Origin: Agrostemma githago | Lineage: Eukaryota > Streptophyta > Magnoliopsida > Caryophyllales > Caryophyllaceae | NCBI GenBank assembly: GCA_958450325.1 | Contig: OY288239.1 | Location: 44,857,811 to 44,921,810 of the forward strand | Length of the DNA: 64,000 nt | Reading direction: 5' to 3' | Shown here: piece after piece, positions 1-11,143 of the stretch | Position numbering within the stretch: position 1 is the stretch's first letter | Layout: the number at the start of each line of letters is the position of its first letter | Notes under the pieces: model-generated | Told to the model about the DNA's origin: nothing | Databases searched by the model: none | The model's input: only the letters and a program-made list of their open reading frames with translations | Translations under genes and position numbers: made by a program

Positions 1-567
1 TTATCTTGTAACAACACACATTCAACCACCTTAGATGCAGGCACAATTGGAATTGAGAATTGGAAGGACTACTACTCCATGGAGGCTGAAGCACTTGCCA
101 AGCTCAAGACTAACTCTTTTGATACTTTTGATGAGCTTATTTTGCAGGTAAGACTTCCTCCTAAAGGAAACCTCCTTTGCACCCCAAGGCATCCTAATTC
201 AGGATACATAATGAGAACGGCCTACAAAGGAGAGCACAACAAAAACAGAAGTACAAGGCTCTTCATAAGGGATGACTTGTCTTTGGCTAACGTAAGTATG
301 AAGGAGTTCCCAAACCAAGGAGAAAGCAAATGGAAGTCACAACCAGAAGTTCCGCACAAGGGTAATCACAGAACTTACAAGTTGAAGTTGCCGGATGGGT
401 ATGGAGTTCAAGCCACCTTCCTAAAAGAAGAACTTCTTCTATACCTTGATAAAGATAACATTTCAGAATTGAGGACAATTCCTTGTCAAGGGGGAGGAGA
501 TGATCCGAATCAAGAAGCCACTAATCCAAGTAAGGAAGTTCTAAAGAGCTCAACTAAAGAATACTAG
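1..567 (+). CDS. C-terminal tail of A-gag polyprotein (partial)
   Basis: The frame is open from base 1 to the stop at 565-567; the first ATG at 79 is internal. The first codons (LSCNNTHSTTLD) match the remnant of the RNase H end in the A-gag copies, and the rest matches their shrunken integrase C-terminus (RDDLSLANVS, YKLKLPDGYG, SELRTIPCQGGG). No RT, HHCC or DDE residues are present. The frame runs through the polypurine tract into the LTR and stops 67 bases inside it, as in the other family members. This copy lacks the 5-bp deletion that breaks the same ORF near 52330. No catalytic function is expected from this segment. Confidence 0.75.
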   Translation, partial: LSCNNTHSTTLDAGTIGIENWKDYYSMEAEALAKLKTNSFDTFDELILQVRLPPKGNLLCTPRHPNSGYIMRTAYKGEHNKNRSTRLFIRDDLSLANVSMKEFPNQGESKWKSQPEVPHKGNHRTYKLKLPDGYGVQATFLKEELLLYLDKDNISELRTIPCQGGGDDPNQEATNPSKEVLKSSTKEY

Positions 568-1374
568 CTCGTACTTAAGCTTAGGCCAGCTAGATTAGCA
601 ATAATAAGAAGTCATCTTCAATAATGGAGCTAGCTCGAATTTGAGCTGAATAAAGGAGCAACTAATCAAGGTAAAGTGAAGACATTAACTTAGGGTCACA
701 ATCATTCAAGCATGAGTAATGGACTGAAGTTAAGAAGGTTTTAGAGCTGATTGTGTTCTCATGGTGTACACGGTCAAAAGGCTCTCTTGTTAGCCTTGTT
801 TTTGGCTCCATGTTCACACCTTTGCCGCGCCTCATTACTCCTACTCAAGCTTTGTTTTCATCTCCATGTTCACATAAGAAGACCACGGCTGATTACTCTT
901 CACTTAGCATAGTTATTAGCTCCAAGTTCACATCTCTTTGTTATTAGCTCCCTACTTTGTAATTAGCTCCATGTTCACATAGTTTTAGCCTTGTTTTTGT
1001 CACCCTAAACCAACCGGTTTAAGGGCTCTTGTAGGCTATATATAGCCGGTCATTTGAAGGAATAAACATCATCCAATTTGCAAATTAAAACTTGAGTAAA
1101 GCTAAGCTTTCTGTTTCGTCCTTGTAGTTTACAAGACAAAGTCTAGAGTAAGTCGCGTTACAAGCTCTAAACTCGCTATTTCAATCGAGTGTTTGATCTA
1201 GCAACCGCTTTGTTGAAGTATAGGTCTACTTCACCTAGCATACTATCCTTTGTTACGGTTCATTCATCCATAAAACTATCCTTTCTTTCTGTTTTGGTTA
1301 CTCATTCACGTTCCATTTCAGAATACTAATCCATCTTTACATTCTTGTTTCAAAGTTCATATCAACTCACATCA
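501..1374 (+). repeat. 3' LTR of A-gag copy (874 bp)
   Basis: Starts TGATCCGAAT straight after the purine tract AAGGGGGAGGAGA (488-500) and ends AACTCACATCA. It has the same length as the LTRs at 51150-52023 and 61388-62261. The U3 holds degenerate repeats of a unit resembling GCTTTGTTTTTAGCTCCATG followed by TTCACA. A TATA box lies in the perfect palindrome GGCTATATATAGCC at 1034-1047. Confidence 0.9.
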
Positions 1375-4264
1375 ATATCCCAATCCTTTTGAGTCTTGCT
1401 CACAAGGCCTCTTAACAACGTCCCCAAAGTGCGATTAGTGACTTCGGTTTGTCCATCTGTTTGCGGATGATGAGAAGTGCTGAATAAGAGCTTGGTTCCC
1501 ACCTTCCTCCATAATGTGTTCCAAAAATAACTAAGGAACTTTGAATCACGATCAGAGACAATGGACTTGGGTACTCCATGGAGACGTACCACCTCTTTGA
1601 AGTACAAGTCAGCTACATTGCTAGCATCATCTGTTTTGTGACAAGCAATGAAGTGAGCCATTTTTGAAAACCGATCTACCACCACCATGATAGCATCCTT
1701 TCCCCTAGCCGTCCTTGGTAAGGCCACAATGAAATCCATGGACACATCTTCCCACGGTCTATTAGGAGTGGGTAAGGGCATGTAGACTCCGGGTTTGAAA
1801 GAACTTTTGGCGAATTGGCAGGTCACACAGTTGCTTACTACATTTTGAACACTTCCTTGCATCTTTGGCCAAAAGAAGTGCTCTTTTAAGACCTCCAAAG
1901 TTCTTGTTATGCCAAAATGACCCGCTAATCCTCCCCCATGAGCTTCCCTAACCAGCAATTCTCTAATGGGATGCTTGGGTACACAAAGGCGATTTCCTTT
2001 GAAAAGAAATCCTTCCTGCAAAACAAACTCATCAAAAGCTCCTTCCTTGCATTTAGTGAAAGTTTCACCAAAATCTGCGTCATTGTTGTAGTAATCTTTT
2101 AGAGTTTCAAATCCGAGCAATCTAACATCCAAATTAGATAGGAGAGTATAGCGGCGGGATAGTGCATCAGCTACCACGTTACTTTTACCATCTTTGTACT
2201 TTGAAGAGAAATGAAAGGATTGCAAGAATTCCACCCACTTGGCATGCCTTGGACTTAGCTTTTGTTGGCCATTGATGTACTTTAGGGACTCATGATCTGA
2301 ATGGAGAATAAAGTGGTTAGTACGAAGGTAATGACTCCAATGATCAAGACCTCTTACTATGACATAGAATTCCTTGTCATAGGTGCAATAGTTTAGCCTT
2401 GCTCCATTGAGTTTTTCTGAAAAGTAGGCAATGGGGCGCCTATTTTGCACAAGAACAGCACCAATTCCTACTCCACTAGCGTCACATTCCACCTCAAATG
2501 GTTGAGAGAAATCAGGGAGGGCTAGGATAGGAGCGGAACATAACTTCTCCTTGATGGCTTCAAAGGCTTCTTGGGCAGCTTTGGACCAAACAGACGCGCC
2601 TTTCTTCAAGCATTCGGTGATAGGACTTGTGATAGTGCTAAAGTCTTTAATGAACCTCCTGTAAAAGAAAGCTAAACCATGGAATGATCTTACTTCTGTA
2701 ATGGTGGAAGGAATTGGCCAAGTACGTATGGATTCCACCTTGGTTTGATCCACGGATACTCCATCTTTGGACACCACGTAGCCAAGGAATACTACACTTT
2801 CCACAAAGAAAGCACACTTCTCCTTCTTCCCAAAGAGTTGCTGCTTGCGAAGTGTTGTAAATAGTAGTCTTAAGTGTTCCATATGCTCCTCCAAAGACCT
2901 GCTATACACAAGAATATCATCCAAGTAAACCACAATAAAACGACCTAAGTAGGCCTTAAGTATTTCGTTCATTAGCCTCATGAATGTGCTTGGAGCGTTG
3001 GTGAGACCAAATGGCATGACCGTCCACTCATAGAGCCCATGCTTGGTTTTGAAAGCTGTCTTCCATTCATCTCCTTCCCTCATTCTTATTTGATGGTACC
3101 CACTCCTTAGGTCAATTTTGGAGAAGATCACAGCCCCATGGAGCTCGTCCAACATATCATCCAACCTTGGAATAGGAAACCTATACTTGATGGTAATGTT
3201 GTTAACGACCCTACTATCCACACACATTCTCCAAGTCCCATCTTTCTTAGGTACTAAGAGGACCGGAACAGCGCAAGGACTAAGGCTTTCTCGTACATAA
3301 CCTCGACTCATTAACTCATCAATTTGCCTTTGTAACTCCTTAGTCTCTTCGGGGTTACACCTATAGGCTGCCTTGTTGGGTAAGGCTGCTCTTGGAATGA
3401 GGTCTATTTGGTGTTCTATACCTCTAATAGGTGGTAAACCAACCGGTAATTCCTCGGGGAAGACATCCTCAAATTCGTGTAACAACTCCTCAAATGGCCT
3501 TCCTCCAAGCCTATTCTCAACTACTACGGGTTCCTCTCTAGCCACCATGACAAAGACACGCTCCCCCCTTGTAAAGCTTGTTCTAATTCACTCTCACTTG
3601 CAAAGATGGTAAGGTTAGGCTTCTTAGTTTTGTTGGCGGTCATAGCTCTAACAGCTTGGGGAGTCATAGGTTTTAGAATGATTTTCTTTCCCTTATCCCT
3701 TAACTCGTATTCATTTTTCCTCCCATGGTGTACTACATCCCTATCAAACTGCCAAGGACGTCCCAAAAGTATATGACAAGCATCCATAGGAATAACATCA
3801 CAAAGAACTTCATCGACATAAGACCCCATGGTTAAACCCACTCTTACTTGTTTTATGACCTTTATTTTGTTTCCATCATCTAACCAATGTAATGCATACG
3901 GTCTAGGGTGATTAGTAGTGGTTAGGCCTAACTTAGTTACCATTTCAGTAGAGACAACATTCGTACAACTACCTCCATCAATGATCAAACTACACCATTT
4001 GTTATTAACTAGACACTTAGTGTGAAAGAGTTGATTTCTTTGCTCGGTGTTGTGTGGGATGAGGTTAGCATGAAGTGTACGTAGTACTAAAACATTACCA
4101 TACGTTGGGAGCTCATAGTCCTTTCCTTCTTCTTCTTCTTCTCCCAAGTAGACTTCAGGATCAGTTTCGCCATTGGATTTAGAAAATTCGTTCACTTTGT
4201 CCACCGGCTCTCCTCTTAGGTTTTCCAAGAAACTAGAGTCTTCAAAGCTCACAACTCCTGCCAT
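1375..4264 (-). pseudogene. PR-RT-RNaseH-IN polyprotein without gag, frameshifted and truncated
   Basis: Starts at ATG 4262-4264 (MAGVVSFED). The protease motif LIIDGGSCTNV lies in the first frame; the second frame, from about 3550, carries RT with the catalytic YLDD, RNase H (CDASGVGIG), the integrase HHCC finger (AHGG, GHFG, CVTC) and the DDE core (SMDF, SDRD, GQTEV). It ends after KDWDI because of the insertion at 1375. One frameshift sits in a C-run near 3562-3568. There is no capsid and no CCHC knuckle: the N-terminus runs from TDPEVYLG straight into an acidic EEEEE stretch that lies after the knuckle in A-gag copies. It keeps a few more pre-capsid residues (GEPVDKV) than the intact A-pol copy, so its deletion state is intermediate. 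Not functional as it stands. Confidence 0.9.
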
Positions 4265-4289
4265 GCTTTACGTCTAATGGATGACCAAA

Positions 4290-4301
4290 GCTCTGATACC
4301 A
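4290..4301 (-). other. Primer-binding site, initiator Met tRNA
   Basis: TGGTATCAGAGC on the minus strand, four bases from the LTR end. It is complementary to the 3' end of plant initiator methionine tRNA, the usual primer of chromoviruses. Confidence 0.9.
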
Positions 4302-4305
4302 CTAA

Positions 4306-5085
4306 TGATGTGAGTTAATAATGATGTGAGTTAATATGAACTTTGAAACAACAATGTGAAGATTGATAGTATTCTGAAAATGAACGTAAACAAAGTAACC
4401 AAAACAGATTGTAAGGATAGTTTTGAAGATGAAATAACCGTAACCAAGGGATAGTATGCTTAGTGAAGTAGACCTATACTCCAACAAAGCGGGTGCTAAA
4501 TCAAACACGCGATTGAAGTAGCGAGTTTAGAGCTTGTAACGCGACTAACTCTAGACTTTGTCTTGTAAACAACAAGGACGTAAAAGAAAGCTTAGCTTTA
4601 CTCAGTTTTGTGATATCAATCTTGGATGCTTTATTCATTCAAGTAGATGGCTATATATAGCCTACAAAATGACCCTTAAACCGGCTGGTTAGGGTGACAA
4701 TAACAAAGCTACATGGTGACAAAAACAAAGCTTAAACCTAATGTGAACTAGGAGGTAAGAACAAAGCTTAAACCTATGTGAACTAGGAGCTAAAAACAAA
4801 GCTTAACAAGGAGTATTCAGCCGCGGCACACTATGTGAACATGGAGCTAAAACCAAAGCTTGAGGATGTGCACACTATGTGAACATAGCCATAGTGTGAA
4901 CCCAAGTTAATGCCTTCATAAGACCTTGACTTATTTGCTCCTTTATTCGTCCATATACGAGCTAGCTCACCATTTGAAGTAGGCACACTACTAAGCTAGT
5001 AGGTGGTGCTATTGTGGCTTGATTTGGTCCATTAGGAGCTAGTGTTATTTCATTGAATTCCTTGGTAACTCCTTCATTCGGATCA
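4306..5085 (-). repeat. 5' LTR of A-pol copy (780 bp)
   Basis: On the plus strand it begins TGATGTGAG and ends ATTCGGATCA. The 3' terminus carries a short tandem duplication (TGATGTGAGTTAATA occurs twice in a row, from 4306), so two candidate LTR ends sit next to the primer-binding site. The TATA palindrome GGCTATATATAGCC lies near 4650. The expected target duplication on this side is AAAGA (5086-5090); its partner is outside the window. Confidence 0.88.
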
Positions 5086-6000
5086 AAAGACCTTACTTGC
5101 GAGTTCCTAGGAACTTTTGCCATTGACAATCCGACCACACCAAGAGCGGTCAAATTGAGACTATTCGGCAAACCCCATCGTTTGACTATTTCCGAGTTCG
5201 GCCTAGTGCTAGACCTACCCTCATCGGGTACCGGACTTAGTGAACCCTCGAGCAACATACAAGCCTGTGTATCTAGGAGAGATCCTTATCACGCTGTAAA
5301 GGGGGTTACGAGGCTAATTTATCCTTTGCCTCGGAAATTCGTAACCCCGCAATTCGCTATTTTTGCGAGATGCTCTCCCACTGTTTGTTACCCTCGGCCG
5401 ATAATATTTATACTCTTAATGTGTGTGTCTTGCAATTGATTTGTGACTCTTTGTTGGGTAACCCTAACCCCTTAGACCTACCACTTGTCGTGGCGTTGCA
5501 TTTCCACCGTATCATTATCACCCAACGCCCCTCCTTAGATTGTGGAGGTCTCATGACCGTAATTGCAAACAAATTGGGTTATTCGACCGACCACCTCACC
5601 CTACGACGATTCCATATGGCTTGACGAGGCCTATTTTCCGACTTGGATTTTTCATGTACCTCATCAGTACCTCGTCTACATTAGCCGTGGAAGAGCTTTA
5701 ATAGTTCCAAACACACACCGAACCACTATCCTTGTTCACCACAATTGGGACCTACCCTTGGATCCCGGTGAATTCCGACTAACCAAGACTGAGTCGGGAG
5801 GAAGGGGAGTTCAGGAGTATGAACACTACGAATTACCCGAAGGTCGTACGATCTATGACGTATGTGAGATTGAATCCGGCTTTGCCCTCTCGCTTAGCAA
5901 CGGTCCGGAGGAGTTTACTCCCGAGCCGTACTCCGAGGGTATACCCTTTTTCTATGGATCTCCTAGCGCCTCATTTGCGTTGGACGATCACTCAAACTAG
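5086..6000 (+). pseudogene. Athila env-like ORF, fragment with frameshifts
   Basis: Three overlapping frames carry one protein: LTCEFLGTF..LFGKPHRLTISEFGLVLDLP in the first, PLVVALHFHRIIITQRPS..GGLMTVIANKLG in the second, and a C-terminal part ending at 6000. This matches the protein read from 42696 onwards in element C (LTCEFFATF, LRDFGALLGLPSS, GGIVTMIARALD), the ORF after integrase in Athila elements. Shifts occur near 5380 and 5600. The N-terminus was removed by the insertion that ends at 5085. No signal peptide or clear membrane segment is visible in the surviving part. Confidence 0.6.
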
Positions 6001-6857
6001 ACCCTCTCCCGGAGTCGGTGGTGTGTGTGTGCGTGTTGGGTATTTGTATGTGGGTTGGGTCGGTGAATCTCTAATCATCTATAATTGCATGTCCTTTGGT
6101 TGATTCCGTTCTTGTTCTTTTTATCCTATTGTCATTGTGATTGATTTATCTCTAATATAACTTTGCAAGTTGTCCCATTGTTCGATTGTTGCGGCCAAAG
6201 CGGCCTTGGTTTTGCTCCCGGTCTTTTGGCGATGTGATTACGCCATTAACCTTTTGAAAATCCAAATTCTTCTCATTTTCTCAAATTTTTCTTAATCCGG
6301 GCTAAGTGACGTGACTACACCTACGCCGATTTTTCATCCTTTCTTTTCTTTTATTTTATTCTCATTTACTTAGTCACTTGGCTAGGGTCTAGGTGATGTG
6401 ATTGCACCTAGGCCCGCCATCCTTTTATCATTTTCTTTTCCTTTGTTTTATTTCTTCAAAAAAATTGAAAAATCCAAAAACATTTGAAAAATTATAAAAA
6501 TCCAAAAAGATTTTTCTTATTTTTCTTTTTCCGTCTTTTTCGATCTTTTACCCTACTCGTGCATTGAGGACAATGCACAGTTTTAGTGTTGGGAGGGATC
6601 TACTATCTTTTATTTGTCAAAAATCTTTTCAAAAATCATAAAAATTGAAAAATTCCGAAAAACCAAAAACATTTTAATTGTTTACGTGGGTGATTTATCT
6701 TGGAATGTTTATTATTGTTTTAAGTAAGTTTTCGGTGTCTTTCCCCGCCGTCTCGATGAGGGATTCGGTGTTTTATTTTTGCTTTGGATGCGTCTATTCT
6801 TTCGTGTTATGTGTTTTTATGTGTTTAGTCGCATCCACCATTTTGAGCAAGCCCCAA
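6001..6857 (+). other. Non-coding 3' region of remnant E
   Basis: AT-rich, with AAAAATCC-type words and a stem formed by GTGCATTG and CAATGCAC (about 6558-6578) just before a purine-rich TTTAGTGTTGGGAGGGA. The same arrangement lies at 45625-45668 in element C. No ORF here looks real. It ends at the D insertion. Confidence 0.55.
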
Positions 6858-7242
6858 TGTAGACACCCGCATTTTGCCGGCTAGTGTCTATAGAAGTTCC
6901 CGACAAAACACCCGATGATGATCGGACGCAAATGTGACTTAGTACACTCGAATATGGGCTCGGAATCAATAATATCCGACGTGGACATTTAGCGGAGTAC
7001 AAATCTCTCAAAACCAACCTCAAATTCAGGCTCAGTGGGTCGTTCCGAGTAAAATGAGACTAATTTGGGCCAAAACCGACACCAAAAATAAAACCCATCT
7101 TTTGGCGACCGGGTCAAAACCCGGTCAAGGACGAATCCGACATAAAAATCGACCAAGTTCGTTTCTAGAAGCTTGCGTCTGAACACAATCCTTAAACAAA
7201 TCAAAAGGGTCAACCATTTCCTAAAATGGCTCGCCACCCTAT

Positions 7243-7376
7243 CCACTCGATCGAGTGGATTGACCCACTCGGTCGAGTGGAGCCTCAAATTCCGGAACAG
7301 ACCCGCTTTCAGAGACACTCGATCGAGTGCACTAGGGCCACTCGATCGAGTGCACTAGGGCCACTCGATCGAATGA
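7243..7376. repeat. Cluster of CACTCGATCGAGTG palindromes, first group
   Basis: Five copies of a 14-16 base perfect or near-perfect palindrome: 7243-7258, 7265-7280 (one change in the core), about 7316-7329, about 7339-7352 and about 7362-7376. Two of them form a tandem 22-base unit with ACTAGGGC spacers. They lie just upstream of the TATA-like box at 7398, so a role as LTR enhancer or protein-binding sites is possible (inference). Confidence 0.8.
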
Positions 7377-7881
7377 CCCTAGGTCGAGGGTGAACTCTAT
7401 AAATACCCCTCAAACCCTTCTCATTTTTGAGCTTTGATGAATGCAATTCTACCCTACATTTCTACCCTAATACTCTACACTATACTACACTACAACCCTT
7501 AGCAATACTACGTCAAAAACACGAGTCATTTGTCCCTCAAAACACCGAAAAAGCCACCCGTACAAACACACACACCATAACTCGACTACATCCTCGATAC
7601 TTTCGCGTTCCCGTCGCTATTACGAGTCCATTGCCGAGGCCATTCTAAGCATGTATGTTGAGGGTGTCATAAACCCCATCTCGATCTTTACTATCTCGAT
7701 TCATTTTATTTACATTTTCGTACTTTATATTATAATTATACTAGTATACTAACACTAACTCTAACGTTTTAATTATTGTATATTAACTCTTTAATTTTCG
7801 CTACTAACATTAACATCTAACATTTATTTATTGTATTCTAACCTCTAACATTTAATTATCATCATTAACATTATATACCGC

Positions 7882-7882
<1 letters not shown>

Positions 7883-7963
<81 letters not shown>
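7883..7963. repeat. (TA)n microsatellite, 81 bp
   Basis: An uninterrupted TA dinucleotide run inside the LTR of element D. It produces the artefactual repetitive Tyr-Ile reading frame on the minus strand. Confidence 0.97.
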
Positions 7964-7966
<3 letters not shown>

Positions 7967-8440
7967 TATCAAAATTCGGATCTTCACACGTTTGACTATG
8001 ACGACCATCCAAAGTCCGTTTTAATCCCTTTATGAGCAACGACGGAGGTGGCACCCTTTCGAGGAGCGCCGCCCCAATGTACTCAAGGGCATAACGTGAT
8101 CGTGGTCGATCATAGTTGAACGCGTTTGACTCCATTTCTAAGATTAGTGAGAAATCCGTTGATGCGAAAACCGACATCACATAATCCGTTAGGATTAGTA
8201 TCGATGTCGTGACGCGGAGGGCTACAATTTCGTCACTAGTCAAATTTTTTTAATCCCATAATGTCATTTTTCGCAAATTTCCGATGACGGTATTATAATC
8301 GCATATTATACGATTATAACACCGGAAGTCGAGTTGGATTCAAATCATGCAATATTTTTGTCCAACTCGGCCAACCATCGATTTAGAAACAATTAAATCG
8401 GAATAGCCACCCTTTTCCGAAACGAGTCATGCCTCGTACA

Positions 8441-8552
8441 GGGGCCACTCGACCGAGTGCATAGGCCACTCGATCGAGTAGCACCCCAAAAACTGGGCAG
8501 TAGCCACTCCAAAGGTGCACCCGATCGAGTCCATGCCATGACTCGATCGAGT
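8441..8552. repeat. Cluster of CACTCGATCGAGTG palindromes, second group
   Basis: Four further full or half copies (CACTCGACCGAGTG, CACTCGATCGAGTA, CCGATCGAGT, ACTCGATCGAGTG) in the same LTR, about 1.1 kb downstream of the first group. Confidence 0.75.
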
Positions 8553-9628
8553 GGGTCCTGTAGCCCAGTAAACCGAGAGCTTTAATGCATCATTAAAGCC
8601 TCGTCTTTTTTTACGACTTAGTCGTCGCGTGTAAAGTGAATCACGTGCTTACATTTTCAAAGCTCATGCATATCATTTCACCTAAACGACTTTGATTGAC
8701 GGTCTCTCACTATTAATCCTGTGTCGACGACTCCTTAGTCGTATCCGACACATGGTTAATCTAGACTCCAATTTCTCAACGTGATAAGTCGGGACAAGGC
8801 GCCGAGATTCGGGGTCGGGCTAGCATCACACCTAGGTCCTCTATCTCCGTCCTTCGCTTAATACACAATATAATGTGTATTTAATCGGAGTTCGTCCATT
8901 TTGCACAATTTACGGTCTAATTTGTATTTATATATACGGGTCCGTTGCAAGTTATTATTTATCGCTCATTATACCTCGTTTTTTTTATATGTTCGTTATG
9001 TTGTATTGGCCGGGTTGTATTTCCGCCCGTGTATTTTGTACATATTTACGAGCTTTATTTATTTTGATGTTTATCGCCTTATAAATGAACCTCGCATGCT
9101 AAATCACTTTGACGTGAATCTAGATGCATTAAATGACGTAGCTAACCAATAATTCACATGCTTAGCCAAAAACGTTGTTTGCATATCATTTAGTCATTTT
9201 ACTAGCGCGCGTACACGAACACGAACGATGTCTTAGTAGAGGCCGCTAAGTGCGGGCGGGGTTGGGTGTCCTTAGTGGGCTTCCCAACTCGTACCCTCAC
9301 CCCTTACTCAGAACCTCAGTTTCCAGATGCCCGAAACCGTTGGCGCACGAGAGTCATTCTATACCCGAAAGCCGGTGTAAACGGTATCGGTATTGTAATG
9401 CAAAGGGACGAGCCCCATAAACTCTGAAATCGAAATGGGCCGTACTTTGTGTATAGCCCATGACAACATAGAGTGGGCTCGAACGGTTCCGAATAACCAC
9501 AAAATTCGGTGGCGACTCCAACTTTGACTTAAATTTCGAACCCGAGAACAATCTCACCACGAGATTCATTCGCCTACCCAAACCCGCGCGTGGCCGCGTC
9601 GGGGTGGACCTACGTCATGTCCACAATT

Positions 9629-9646
9629 TGGCGACTCCGCTGGGGA
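9629..9646 (+). other. Primer-binding site of element D, tRNA-Arg type
   Basis: TGGCGACTCCGCTGGGGA, three bases after the LTR end. Complementarity to tRNA-Arg is characteristic of Ogre and related Tat elements. Confidence 0.8.
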
Positions 9647-10838
9647 TACCAATGTACCACATGTCATTGGGATTCCTAGGGTGAGACTCGAAGAGAAATC
9701 GTTCGTATATTAGTGTGCGCGCATTAGTTTAATGATTCATGCATAACCCAAATTTTGCCTGGGCCGGTTACTTGTGACCGACGTCCCACTATACCGCGGT
9801 GCATTCCTACAAGGGTGCGCTAAAGACTTCGATGGCGGAACTCGTATGGGTCTTGCGTTATGTCCTAAGACCAACTCGGCGTAGGGAGTCCGTCCTGATT
9901 TACGAGAATGTCATCGTTGTTGGTATAGACCCTATTTCGACCGATCGAGACTTAGTGTAAAGCATACATAAGCGTCGTTATAATGCTTGTTTGACTACGT
10001 GCTACTTGGTTTCCGTGTCATTTTTCAAAAATGCATCTTTCAAAAAATGCATCTTTCCAAAAATACCAAATTTCGAAAAAAAACCCCGAAATACTGTCCA
10101 TTTCGGGACCTGACTTTTCAAAAATATCCAATTTTCAAAATTCGGAATGCCGCCGAAACTTAGGATCAACAATTTGACTCAAAATATCCTTTTCTTTAGC
10201 CGGCATGCTGTCCGTTTTTTTTACCGTCAAATTTCCAACACAACCTCGGTTTTCGGATTTTTTTTTTAAAAAAAAATTCTAACCTCATTTTTCGAAATTC
10301 CGTTTTCGGTTTTCAAACTTTCGGAAATTCGTTCATTCTATATTCAAAATTCAAAATTCAAAATTTCAAACATCCAACTTTCCAAACAGATCTTCCTTAT
10401 TATAGGAACTACCGTTTATCCGTGTATCGGGTCTTTGCATAGTATGTCGAAGGGTCATAGCGTCGAAACTCCGTTGATCCTATATCACGAGTTTCCCCCC
10501 TTTCCCAAGTCCGCCTTATTTGTCAAGGCACGACCAACCCGCGTAGGGCATACCCCTACAAAGGAAAGTTCGTTCGTACACTCGAGTCAAAAGTCTGGGG
10601 AAAAGTCTCACGTGGACCTTCCTTCGAACAGGATTAGGCCCACAAGGCCAAAGTCCTAAGGAAGTTATATCACCCACGAGTCATCCGTCTAGGTGTCTTT
10701 CTCGAGTCTTTAGTCTTTTTTTTTCCTTGGTGTCGCTCGGGATGTACTCTTTTCTCTTTGATTCCGAGATCTGGGTTCGGTTTCTGATTACGCGGTGTTC
10801 TTACAAACAAGTCACCGTCCACCAGACACAACCGCAAA
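9647..10838 (+). other. Leader of element D between primer site and gag
   Basis: About 1.2 kb with no convincing ORF. It contains low-complexity TTTTCAAAAATGC and AAATTC words (10020-10390). Long leaders before gag are usual in Tat elements, some of which carry an extra ORF there; none is recognisable here. Confidence 0.5.
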
Positions 10839-11143
10839 ATGGAAGCAGCTCTGAACAACCTGAAGGCCTCCGTGGATGCCATGTCCGCCAAACAAACCGA
10901 CATTGATGCCCAACTGACTGAAATGAGGGCTGGTCAAGTGGCCATCGTTGCTCGTATGGCTGCAGTGGAGCAAAGGGCTCCTAATGCCGAGGCTACTGGG
11001 CCTCTAGCTGAACTAGTTAGCGCGGTGTGCCGACTGGAGAAACAAGTCCATTTGGCTGGGAGTAACAATATCCATCGGGAGAATAGCCGTGAGTACTCCC
11101 CGGTGAGTGACAAGCAGCCTGCGAACCTGAATCTCACGGGCTT
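10839..11143 (+). pseudogene. Tat-type gag, N-terminal part
   Basis: ATG at 10839 opens a frame (MEAALNNLKASVDAMSAKQT) rich in Ala, Glu and Gln with a likely coiled coil over the first 80 residues. It runs to 11143, where A-mini is inserted. Removing the insertion and one copy of the GGCTT duplication continues the same frame at 14845 without loss, so gag was open at this point when the insertion happened. Confidence 0.7.

Larger units (their letters stand above)
1..1374 (+). mobile_element. Family A retrotransposon, A-gag form, 3' part only
   Basis: This is the 3' end of a Ty3/gypsy element running off the left edge of the window: polyprotein tail, polypurine tract at 488-500, then a complete 874-bp LTR. 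It is nearly the reverse complement of the 3' end of the copy at 51150-52510, so it most likely belongs to the gag-PR form without RT. Directly after the LTR, at 1375, an A-pol element on the opposite strand resumes in mid-integrase. Comparison with the intact copy at 35013-39869 shows no base missing there if ATATC is the target duplication, so this is an insertion into that element. The other end lies outside the window. Confidence 0.85.
1375..5085 (-). mobile_element. Family A retrotransposon, A-pol form, truncated
   Basis: A minus-strand element with its 5' LTR at 4306-5085, an iMet primer-binding site at 4290-4301, and a protease-RT-RNase H-integrase region that stops at 1375, where the plus-strand A-gag element is inserted. 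The rest of the integrase and the 3' LTR lie left of the window. It was itself inserted into the env-like ORF of Athila-like remnant E, whose sequence continues at 5086. Confidence 0.88.
5086..6857 (+). mobile_element. Athila-like remnant E (env-like ORF and 3' region)
   Basis: Left edge cut by the A-pol insertion, right edge by the LTR of element D at 6858. It holds an env-like ORF remnant (5086-6000) and then a non-coding 3' region homologous to 45270-45680 and 48280-48460 of Athila-like element C: the CCCGGTCTT stretch, runs of short AAAAATCC words, the GCATTGAGGACAATGCAC hairpin and AGCAAGCCCCAA. Relative to C, the part between these blocks is missing. Confidence 0.7.
6858..9625 (+). repeat. 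5' LTR of element D (2768 bp)
   Basis: Begins TGTAGACACC and ends GTCCACA, giving matching TGT and ACA termini. A TATA-like TATAAATA lies at 7398-7405. The LTR contains an 81-bp TA microsatellite and two clusters of the palindrome CACTCGATCGAGTG. The small ORFs inside it (for example 8875-9084) show no family resemblance and are not called. No second copy is present to confirm the ends. Confidence 0.7.

Noticed and set aside
5370..5624. Separate small gene
   Set aside because: It is the shifted middle part of the env-like remnant 5086-6000.
6858..9625. Two separate elements because of the length of the D LTR
   Set aside because: TGT..ACA termini, the single primer site and continuous character favour one long LTR, as in Ogre-type elements; a second copy would settle it.
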